From assembly GCA_047967505.1 (NCBI GenBank), contig CM106541.1: a stretch of DNA of 64,000 nucleotides; one strand, written 5' to 3'. The position numbers were made by a program, and so were the translations under genes. Below, piece by piece: positions 26,501 through 35,764 of the stretch. The number at the start of each line of letters is the position of its first letter. Positions within the stretch are counted from its first letter, which is position 1. The stretch is from Dipteris shenzhenensis. Lineage: Eukaryota; Polypodiophyta; Polypodiopsida; Gleicheniales. The notes below the pieces were generated by a model, which ran no database searches, was not told where the DNA came from, and worked only from the letters and a program-made list of their open reading frames with translations.

Positions 26501-27621
26501 AGCTAAAGAAGAGTCTCTATGGTCTTAAGCAAGCACCTAGAGAATGGTATCAAAAGTTTGATGCTTTCATTCGGTCCCAGGGTTTTAGAAGGAGTGAAAT
26601 TGATCACTGCCTCTACACTAAAAGGGCTAAGGATAATAGCCTGATAATCTTGGCACTATATGTGGATGATATGCTATTGGCTAGTAAGAATACTTATGAG
26701 CTAGATGCATTAAAGGCCAAGTTGCATGAGGCCTTTGATATGAAGGATTTGGGACTTGCAGGTCATATTCTTGGTATGCGCATCACGCGTGATCGGAGTA
26801 GGAAACTCCTTTGGCTTTCACAAAAAGAGTATGTTACAAAAGTATTGCAGCGTTTCAATATGGAGGGGGGGAAGGCAATGAGTACTCCATTGCCTCCATA
26901 TGTGAAACTGAGTCATACAGATAGTCCCAAATCAGATGAGGAAAGGGCCATGATGGCCAAGGTTCCTTATGCATCAGCAGTTGGGAGTCTTATGTATGCT
27001 ATGATAGCTACTAGACCAGACATTGCATTTGCAGTGGGAGTTGCTAGCCGGTATATGGCTAATCCAGGAAAGAGGCATTGGGAGGCAGTTAAGTGCATCA
27101 TGAGGTACATGAAGGGTACCAAGGAGATGTGCATTTGCTTTGGTAAAGGAGACATGCGTGTACTTGGCTACACAGATTCAGACTATGCAGGGCATGTGGA
27201 TAGTAGGAGATCCACTTCTGGTTATGTGTTCATCTTTGCAGGTGGTGCAGTGTCGTGGATGTCTCGTGCACAGAAATGCATTGCTTTGTCTACCACAGAG
27301 GCTAAGTATGTTGCAGCCACAGAGGGTTGCAAGGAGGCTATATGGCTTGATCGGCTAGTGGGAGATTTGGGGATTCATACAGGTGTACCGACATTGCATA
27401 GTGATTCCATGAGTGCTATTCAGCTAGCACGGAATCCGGTCTTTCATGCAAAGACCAAACACATTGAGGTCAGATACCATTTCATCAGGGAGGTACTTGT
27501 TGAGGACAAGCGCATAGAGCTTGTCAAGGTTCATACAGATGATAACCCTGCAGATATGCTGACGAAGAGTCTACCTAGTCAGCAGTTTGAGTATTGTCGT
27601 GTATTGATGGGCATTGGATAG
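23597..27621 (+). pseudogene. Nested copia gag-pol, interrupted in integrase
   Basis: Starts MASSSTSEKEFFSIKKFDG, the usual gag opening. In order: UBN2-type gag, CCHC knuckle CYHCGKKGHMKKDC (about 24299), protease DSGAS (about 24557), pre-integrase HCRLGHMS, integrase, RT with YVDD (about 26660) and RNase H, ending ADMLTKSLPSQQFEYCRVLMGIG. The frame changes near 25250-25262 between DVFQVFQK and the RTDNGGEY motif. About 15-18 residues usual in copia integrases are missing there, which implies a small deletion plus frameshift. The integrase Glu in the usual NGVAERMN-like motif is Lys here (PIAKKMN). The rest is open, consistent with recent insertion. Confidence 0.9.
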
Positions 27622-27674
27622 TATGCTCACTAGTTATTCTCCCTTAAAGGCACATTGTCCTTTAAGTGGGAGGT

Positions 27675-27846
27675 TGTGGGGGTTAAAGGTCACTGTGCCT
27701 TAACCCCGGTTATGTACAATACTCAAACACATATATAAATGAATGAAAAAGAAGATTAGGGTGGTTCTGCACCCACCAAAAACTTATGTAACTCTCTGTC
27801 TCTCTCTCTCCTTCTTCCATTCTTGCTTCCGTTGAGAGCACTCTCA
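27675..27846 (+). repeat. 3' LTR of nested copia element
   Basis: 172 bp and nearly identical to the 5' LTR. A perfect 8-bp stem (cttaaagg / cctttaag, 27643-27666) lies just upstream, beside the polypurine tract. Confidence 0.95.
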
Positions 27847-27851
27847 GATGG

Positions 27852-29229
27852 TTCTGTGAACAGATACAAGGCAAGATTAGTTGTCAAGGGGTGTGCATAA
27901 ACATATGGCATTGATTATGAAGAAACATTCAGTTCGGTTGCAAGGATGGCAACCATAAGAGCAGTCATTGCTATGGCTGCATCAAAGGGATGGTCTTTAC
28001 ATCAGATGGATGTAAAGAATGCTTTCTTGCATGGTGATTTGCAAGAAGAGGTCTATATGGAGCAGCCACCAGGTTATGTTCATGTTCTTCATCCTAAGTT
28101 TGTTTGCAGGTTGAAGAAAGCCTTGTATGGCTTGAAGCAAGCACCCAGAGCATGGTCTGACAAGATAGGACAATATCTTGTCACTATTGGCTTTCAGATT
28201 TCCAAGGTAGATTTCTCACTTTATGTGAGAAAAACAGAGAAATGTATTATGCTACTTATCATTTATGTTGATGATTTGATCATCACAGGTGATAGTGATG
28301 AAGATATCCATCATGTGAAAATGCTATTGAAGCAGAATTTTGAGATGAAGGATTTGGGAGAGCTACATTACTTCTTGGGCATTGAGGTGATTGGATCCAC
28401 AAGTGGGATATGGTTCTTGCAGAGGCAGTATGGATTGGACATACTGTCCAAATATGGGATGACATGTTGTAAACCTATTTCAGTTCCTTTGGAGCAGAAT
28501 GTGAAGTTGAGCGTAGATGCAGGTGAGCTTCTGGAAGACCCTACTATGTACAGACGCATAGTAGGAAGTTTGATTTATATGACTATTACCAGGCCCGATT
28601 TGAGCTATGATGTTGGGTTGGTAAGTCAGTTTATGTAGGCTCCAAGGAAACTGCATTTAAATGCGGCTAGACGCATACTGAGATATGTGAAGTCCACATT
28701 GTAGTATGGACTATTTTATGAGACTGGGGTTCAGATACAGTTGCATGGATACACTAATGCTGCAGCATTGGGCTGGTAGTATTTGTGATAGACGATCTAC
28801 ATGTGGATATGTGTTCTCTTTTAGGAGTGCTGCAGTCACTTGGAGGAGCAAGAAATAGCCTACAGTTGCCTTGTCGAGCACAAAGGCTGAGTACAGGGGT
28901 GCAGCAATGGCTGCATGTGAGGGAGCTTGGTTGCATAAGCTAGTTTATGATATGCATCAGTCTACAAATGGGCCAATTGTCATTTATTGTGACAACATGA
29001 GCAGTATACACTTGTTAAATAACCTAGTCTATCATGCTAGAACAAAGCACATTGAGGTGCATTATCACTATGTGCGAGAGAAGGTTCTAGTAGGATTTAT
29101 TGATCTAGTTTATGTCAGCACAGAGGATCAGGTAGCTGACATATTCATGAAGGCATTGGGCATAGAGAAGGTGCGCAAGTTCAGAGACCTACTTGATGTG
29201 CAGGAATTGGGATTGAGCTTGAGGGGGAG
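27852..29229 (+). pseudogene. Outer copia RT-RNase H (3' part)
   Basis: Continues the outer RT directly after the target duplication (SVNRYKARLV), then a stop (near 27898), then a long open stretch with MDVKNAFLHGDL, YGLKQAPRAW and YVDD (about 28264). RNase H follows with stops near 28637, 28702 and 28778, and the region ends with KHIEVHYHYVREKV and VADIFMKALG. The frame runs through the polypurine tract into the LTR. Confidence 0.9.
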
Positions 29230-29521
29230 TGTTGAGATATCAAGCTCCACTCATGATATGCCAGGGTGACTCATTCACGCTCAACATCATGTGATCATGT
29301 GTGCATAGCACCATCACATGATCATATGTGCATAGCACTAACCCAATAGAGTGCTATAAAGGAAAGGGTTAGATCCCCTAACCCTAACCCTAAATGGGTT
29401 TGTATATATTCTATTTTTTCAGCTAAATCTAGTGTATAGTTAGTCATTTGTGGTGTGCTCTCTAGCTGTGCCCTCTCTCCTCATCTCCACTCTTCTCCTC
29501 TCCCCTCTTCATATTTTGTCA
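29230..29521 (+). repeat. Chimeric LTR at the 3' end of outer copia element, with telomere-like motif
   Basis: Begins tgttgagatatcaagctcc, like the 18198 LTR, but differs after about 40 bases. It has a TATA-like gctataaag (about 29352), a ccctaaccctaaccctaaa run (29376-29394) and ends tttgtca. The tRNA-Met site tggtatcagagctccc follows at 29522. Confidence 0.7.
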
Positions 29522-30500
29522 TGGTATCAGAGCTCCCTTGCCTTCCGCTGAGGCATTGAGATCATTGTGAGAGAGATTGAGTGATTATGAGTTCTCTTGA
29601 GTGTTCTCTGTAAGAGTTCACTTCCGGTGAGAGACTCCCATCTACTTTCATAGAATTTCTGTCATACAATTCTGTCCATGTGAGAGAGAGACTTCCGTTG
29701 ATTGAGAGGTCTTCAAAGGTTTTGTGAGAAAGATAGGGAGTGTCTTCTTGTTGCTTGAGAAAAAGAGAGTATCCAAAGCAGCTCCACCAACACATGCTTC
29801 AGCTCCAACACAGAGCTTAGGCTTGTAGCTATGCCACATGCAGCTCTACCTCAACAACAAAGCACTTATAGTCAACTTTTGCAGTCACGGACGAACAGTA
29901 GCAAAGTCACCTATGCTTCAATGACTCGGATGCTTCAAACTCCAAAGTAGCATCTGGCTCTCTAAGCCCACAACGGCTTCACAGCATACCTTTCAACGAA
30001 CTCTGGCTCCATAGTGCTTCAGCGACACATGCAAAGAGGCAAATAGCCACCATAGTCCAACAAAGAGCCACCTCCATTGATGCTTCTCCATACGGGTTGC
30101 CTCATGTCAATGAGCGAGAATGACCTACTCAGCCACGGGCTTAAGACTGCATCATTGCCCCCTAGTGCTCCAAAGCCTCTATCTACCAACGCCTCCATTC
30201 GACAGCAGGAGCGCCCGGCTATGCACCTCCTACACATAGCTGCTCTAGCATCCTGCTCGCTTGCCCAGCAGCAGCAGTAGCAGCTCTAAGTCCAACGTCT
30301 TATGACTCCTCGCAGCCCATCGACCAGCCGACCTTCTACCTCAACACTCTGTTCAACTATGCGACTCCAACAACCACACTACAGAAATGAACCGCCACCA
30401 ACATCCGCCTCTCCAACACCAAAACTCGGCCATGCAAAAGGCTCCAATGAACCTTGCTTAACGAACCACTCCAAAGAAAACGGATAGAGTTTGGACAAAG
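29522..30500 (+). other. Retroelement leader-like sequence after a second primer-binding site
   Basis: Starts with a tRNA-Met primer-binding site directly after the LTR at 29521, so it reads like the internal start of another LTR element. No gag or pol follows. Short frames on both strands are Pro/Ser/Thr-rich and unrecognised. Confidence 0.4.
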
Positions 30501-32370
30501 AGATTTGAAAAAGTTTGGGATAGGAACATCTTAAAGAAATACTCGTTCCTTCTCTAGCTAATCCTACACAAAGGAGTCCGGATACCCAGCCGAGCACAAA
30601 GGATAGGCCATGGTGATGGATTCTGTAAGAAATGTTGATGTGCACAGTTGGGTGATACTCCTAGCAGAGCCACCCCCAACTAGAATGTTATCCACACTTT
30701 TGCTTTTTGGTCCATATGGTTTACTCCATGTGCAAAAGTATCTAACCATAATCATGGGGATGTTACTGACTGTCTCTTTTTTGACATAATAATATAAACC
30801 CACATTTTTGGAAAAAACAAATATTCTCTAAGGGTTCTATGAGTCTTCTAGGGTAACATAATACCAGAAGGGTACATTATTTTTATTGGAATAACTCCTC
30901 AATACCATTCTAGTAATTTTGGGACAAACCTTCAATTTTGGGATGGATATGATCATCTCTTTCTACCCTCACTCTCTTCTTATTTTGCTCTTTTGCCACC
31001 CTATCTCGCACTCATCCTCACACTTCTTTCCCCTCTCATCCACCCTTGCCCCCTCCCATTCTTGCATGGCCTTTCATGACACCAATACTCAAACTTAGGT
31101 TCACCCCCTAGAAGTCCCTTTCTCTCACTACCACCCACACCGCAAAAAATAAGTCCTATGTCTTATTCCTCTCTCCTTAAAAAAGAACATTTTTTTCAAT
31201 TATTTTAACTACATCTAGATTATAATTAATAAATAATATGTTGATTAATTAATGTTATATTATGTCGTAATTGGAATGAAGTAATATTATTAAATTTGAT
31301 CAAATTAAAATTATTTCAAGTGATCTAAATCTCATATTCAAGATTGAATTTGTTTGCAGTTTTCCTTTTTTCAAACAAGCCAATTTTTTTTAAAGGGCTC
31401 GTCATGCATGCCATCTCCTTTGAACCCTCCCTCTAAATCCCATCCCCCCTCAACCTACCATCCCTTAGTCTTTTAGAGCACAATAATGAATCTTTCAAAT
31501 AGCATAAAAATGAATATTCCAAATGAATTTTCTAAGGAACATGCCAACAAAGGGATGCCAAAATGGATCATATTACATTGTAATGTCACAGTCAACACTC
31601 CCTTACAATAAGAGATTTTCTTGTGATTTCTCCGATACCCTAGCAAGTATTATCATAGGTGCATTTTTGCCTTCTAATCATAAGGTATACATGTATTCAC
31701 ATCTTGTTGTTGTGATCAAGCTCCCACTACATGGTTTTATCTCTTGCAATGCATCACCCACTCTCCATTAGCGCCTTGCTATAGAGAATCACAAGGGCAT
31801 ACTTTTGACTATTGCCATGAGAGTAGATCTAGAGGAGTAGTCGCTTGTATTGTTGTTTCATTGTATATCATTGTATTACCGATGCTCTCAGCATATCATT
31901 GTATTGTGGATCTTGCCATTAGGAAGGCGGAATGTCCCAATTTGCACGTGCATCCTACGTCATCAAGGAAAAATACACATTTGACACTAACATCTATATG
32001 TTTGACCGTTGAAACCACACCACAATTTGCACAAGCCTTAAGTGTTGCATCCTACGTGTACATGAAGGAAAAATATGCATCCGCCATCAATGTCCGTATG
32101 TTTGACCATTGGAACCACACAAAAATTTGCACCGGCCTTACCTTAACTATCTTCCATGCCCTTGCAAGGTCTCATCAACATCGGACATCGGATGTGCCAC
32201 TTGGAAGGTGGAATGTTCCAATTCTCATGTGCATCCTACATCTACATGAAGGAAAAATACGCATCTAACACCAATATATGTATGTCTAACCGTTGAGACC
32301 ACACCAAAATTCTCACTAGCCTTGAGTGGTTTCCATGACCCTATAAACTTTCATGACCGTTGGACATCGA
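30501..32370. other. AT-rich spacer without recognised genes
   Basis: No convincing coding sequence. Segments near 31925-32120 and 32200-32340 repeat similar phrases (aaggcggaatgtcccaatt / aaggtggaatgttccaatt; catcctac...gaaggaaaaat), indicating a diverged duplication of about 290 bp. Confidence 0.4.
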
Positions 32371-32384
32371 ATGTCCTGTCGAAA

Positions 32385-33150
32385 ATGCAGAATTGCGGAA
32401 ACAGAAAGTGCAGATGCAGAAACACAAAAATAGAAATGCAGAACTAGAAATGCAAAAACAAAAATGTGGAAATACAAAAACAGAAATGCAAAAATACAAA
32501 AATGGAAATGTGGAAATGCCTCTATGAAAATGTGGAAATGCAAAAATGAGGAGATGGAAATGCAGAAACGCTTAAGCAAAAATGTGGAAATGGAGATGTG
32601 AAAATGTGGAAATGCTAAACTAAAAATGCAAAAATGCAAAAACAAATATGTGAAAATGAAGACATGGAAATGCAAAAATGGATATGTAGAAATGCAGATG
32701 CAAAAATGCAGAAATGAAAATACAAAAATGAAAATGCAGAAATGGAGATGCAAAAATGCAGAAATGGAGATGCAGAAATGCAAAAATGCGAAAACAGATA
32801 TGCAGAAATGCAGAAACAGAAATACAGAAATACGAAAATGGAAATTTGGAAATGCGGAATTGAAAATGTGAAAATGAGAAAATGGAAATGCTGAAATGGA
32901 GAAGCCGAAATGCAGAAATGCAAAAATGAAGATGTGGAAATAGAAATGCGAAAATGGAAATGCAGAAATGAAGATGCCGAAGTGCAAAAATGCAGAAATG
33001 CTTAAGCGGAAATGTGAAAAATGGAGATGCGAAAATGCAAAAATAGGGAAATATGGAAATGCAAAAATGCAGAATTTGAAATGCGGAAATGGAAAATTGA
33101 AAATGCAAAAATGCAAAGATGCAAAAATGGAAATGCAAAAATGCATGACC
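32385..33150. repeat. Degenerate A-rich/TGC short-unit tandem repeat
   Basis: About 765 bp built of 6- and 8-base units of the kind gcaaaaat, gcagaaat and ggagat, often in the order 8+8+6. The - strand lacks stops and so reads as a 300-residue Phe/His/Ile/Cys/Ala-rich frame. The + strand reads as Met/Lys/Cys/Asn-rich. Neither looks like a real protein. A second block lies at 34078-34410. Confidence 0.8.
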
Positions 33151-33153
33151 CCC

Positions 33154-33460
33154 CCCCGGGGTGTGCGATGATATAGAGTGTTCAACTGGTGGAGATCTAT
33201 ATGTGTTTGCATTCTCAATCCATATGAGATTCAAGATCTCTAAGAAGTTGTCGTCATTTTGACACATTGGTTCTTTTAGCTCATAGTACATTATGTGTTC
33301 CTTCCAAATGGATGGTACCATAAAAAGGATGTAGCTTTGTCTAAGAAGATCCATGCATTCTTTGTTGGACTTGCTTGACATAAGTCTCCACAAAGTAGCA
33401 TGTCCACACCACCAAATGGCTCCAAGTGATTGTGTTTGATCTCACGCACGCGCATGTCCG
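33154..33460 (-). pseudogene. Pif1/Helitron-type helicase fragment (frameshifted)
   Basis: On the - strand two overlapping frames read RVREIKHNHLEPFGGVDMLL then CGDLCQASPT, and then PSIWKEHIMYYELKEPMC followed by QNDDNFLEILNLI. This matches the order in Pif1-like helicases of plant Helitrons and relatives (PFGG...GDxxQLPPV, then LWK..F..YELxxxMRQxDD..F..xLNxIR). A frameshift separates the halves near 33330-33390. The P-loop exon and the rest of the protein are absent. The fragment runs straight into the A-rich repeat. Confidence 0.7.
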
Positions 33461-33512
33461 CTGTACTAAACGTACTTTGGACAATTAGAGAAACCTTGTA
33501 AAAAACTATTAA

Positions 33513-33530
33513 CACTACAAGACACGGGCC
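33513..33530 (+). repeat. CACTA-like transposon terminus (possible)
   Basis: cactacaagacacggg resembles the conserved start of plant CACTA (En/Spm) terminal inverted repeats (CACTACAAGAAA). Downstream sequence to 33720 carries short inverted and direct motifs (ggtatggg, catcggtgtca, ccgatacc) like subterminal repeats. The other terminus was not found. Confidence 0.4.
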
Positions 33531-33734
33531 TCTTTCTGACACCGATACCAACGCTAAATACAAAGGAATTTATTATTTTAATGAGTGGAAAGTGTCAAAA
33601 ATTCCAACATTGGTATGGGCATCGGTGTCACTATCGCTAAAATATACCCGACAACGTCAGTATGGGCATTCGTATATACAAACACTACAATGTTGGTACA
33701 AGCGTTGGTATATACCGATGTTTTTACAGAAGCT

Positions 33735-33800
33735 TTAAAAAATTATGTGGGGCAGGATGGGGCTTGTTTCAGTACCATCCTGCCCCACGTAATTTTTTTG
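33735..33800 (+). repeat. Strong stem-loop
   Basis: Arms 33743-33760 and 33775-33792 pair over 18 bases with one G-T wobble. A/T sequence outside extends the stem to about 26 bp around a 14-base loop. It could be a foldback remnant or a small-RNA precursor-like hairpin. Confidence 0.7.
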
Positions 33801-34077
33801 CCATTAAAATCACGATTAAATGCGATACAAATGCGAAGATATACATTACAATTTTGCAATGAAAGTCTACAAAGTAATGTCAATATGCTACAAAATGGCA
33901 AATCTGCCGAAGTAATGTGCTAATGCACTACAAAATGGCAAAAGTGCCAAACTTTAAAATGGAAAATCCGCTGAGGCGTGCAATCTACTACAAAATAGCA
34001 GAAGTGCCGAAATATTGAACCACTAAATATTATCCTATCCTACTCCTTGTCCTCCTTGCTTTCCTCACCCTCAGATG

Positions 34078-34410
34078 TAGAAATGGAAATGGAAATGCAA
34101 ATGCAAAAATACAGAAACAAAAAGGAGAAAATGCGGCAATTCAAAAATGGAGAAGCGTAAATGCTGGAAAGCTTAAATGAAAATTCAGGAATGCTTAAGC
34201 GAAAATGCAGAAATGTGGAAATGGAGATGTAAAATTCCAAAAATATGAAAACAGAAATGCTAAAGTATGGAAACGAAAATGCGAAAATGCATAAATGGAA
34301 ATGCAAAAACAGAGATGCAAAAATGCTGAAACGAAAAATGCAAAAATGTTGCAATGTGGAAACAAAAATGTGGAAATGGAAATGCAAAAATGAAAATGCA
34401 AAAACGGATA
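34078..34410. repeat. Second block of the A-rich/TGC short-unit repeat
   Basis: Same style of units (gaaatgcaaaaacagagatg, gcgaaaatgc) as 32385-33150. The helicase fragment and CACTA-like end lie between the two blocks. Confidence 0.75.
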
Positions 34411-35600
34411 ATATCATTGAATGTGATATAACTTTTGTGTGGAAGATGATATAAAAATAGGTACAATATCAAAAACAACAAATATTTAAAATAGCCATAA
34501 CTTTTGCACTATGTTTACATGGGTTTTACATACAAAAGGTTTACATGCATTATCAAAAACAACAAATAATTTAAAAATCCATAACTTTTGCACTAGGTTT
34601 GCATACAAAAGATGATTGAGAAAATAGAGAGAAGAGCATTATTAGAAATACTTCTATTTCAAATTGTATTACAAAGAGGCTTCATAGCCCATCTCTCTTC
34701 TTTTTAACTCTAATACATCAAGAATAGGGGTCTTTGAATCCTCAAGTAAGTCCTTAGAATCTTGTAATATTTTGCAATCTCATGTACAACACGTTAGAAT
34801 GGATAATGTAGGCTCCCTTGGGTCAATAGTGTAACTTCTCCATGCTTCCTTGTTCCAAATGGATAGATTCCCATATTTCTTTACAATAATGGTCCATGTG
34901 CATAGAGAATATGCTGCACACATGAAGAAACATCATATTAGAAATACAAATTCAAATAAATATTGTGTTTCCCCCTCAAGTTTCATGTCCTCTAAGTCTA
35001 AAAATATCTCAACTTGTGTAATGCATCATCTTCTAGAATCAACTTCTAAGCATGAAAAAGTTGCACTATAGGAAAAAAAATTGGTTGTGGCTATAGATCT
35101 TTACGACTTAAATCACTATTTTGATCTATTATGGAAAGTATAAGATCACTGCATCTAGAAGATACCAATGGTTACGACTTACATCAGTAACATCACTAGC
35201 TCCAGGCATCTCCATGCCCTTTAAGTCCTGCATCACCTCTCCAACAACTTGCACATGCACAACTTCGTGTCTTTGGGTATGAAGAGGAGTCAATATCTTC
35301 CATGCCCAATGTTTTCATCTCATCCTCCATGAAGTTCCTTAAAGGAGAGAACAAGTGAACCTTAGCATAAACAATTCAGCACTGTGGATAATCCAAAGTA
35401 AGAAATTTCATTGAAACACTAGGAAAACAAGCTTGTACCTCATATTCTTCTCCTCAAATCACCTCCACGGATTCAAGGTGCTTCTTTTCTTGCAAACAAA
35501 TACCATGGAGTGCATATTGAGCCTATGACTATAAGTTTACATGGTACAAGTTGGAGATCTTCTCAAATGGTACCATCAGAAGTCTCAACTGGTACCATCA
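34411..35600. other. AT-rich spacer
   Basis: No gene recognised. A phrase beginning caaaaacaacaaat and running to ccataacttttgcacta occurs twice (about 34468 and 34555), a tandem duplication with a period near 87. Confidence 0.4.
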
Positions 35601-35764
35601 GAAGTCATAGAGTGTAGAGTGAGTGTGGAAGTCCATGACAGAAGGGGACTGAGGGATGAGATGGAGCATGCATGAGAACAAGGGAGGAGAAGCAAGAGGA
35701 GGACTAAGTGTGAGCAGTAGAGAAACAGGCATGAGCAAGAGGGAGGAGAAGCAAGAGGAGGAGC

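Larger units (their letters stand above)
21989..27846 (+). mobile_element. Young nested Ty1-copia element with 171/172-bp LTRs
   Basis: Identical-ended LTRs (tgtgggggttaa...gcactctca) lie at 21989-22159 and 27675-27846. I see one substitution and one single-base indel between them. The flanking five bases gatgg occur at 21984-21988 and 27847-27851, a perfect target duplication inside the outer element's RT codons. A tRNA-Met site (tggtatcagagcccgggt, 22162-22179) follows the 5' LTR, and a purine tract aagtgggaggt precedes the 3' LTR. A 1.4-kb leader separates the primer site from gag. Orientation matches the host element. Confidence 0.95.
18198..29521 (+). mobile_element. Decayed Ty1-copia LTR retrotransposon (outer element)
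   Basis: A 5' LTR (18198-18553, starting tgttgagatatc, ending cttcaca) is followed at 18554 by tggtatcagagctcgg, the site complementary to initiator tRNA-Met. gag-pol in copia order (gag, protease, integrase, RT, RNase H) runs to about 29229. A purine tract gagggggag and an LTR-like start tgttgagatatc at 29230 follow. The two terminal sequences match only over about the first 40 bases, then diverge, and the right one (29230-29521) is itself followed by another tRNA-Met site at 29522. The coding region has several stops and a 5.86-kb insertion in RT. Confidence 0.85.

Noticed and set aside
32316-33218. Long - strand open frames (up to 300 residues) rich in Phe, His, Ile and Cys
   Set aside because: They arise from the short A-rich/TGC repeat, which lacks stop codons on that strand. 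Overlapping frames are open too and there is no non-repetitive domain.
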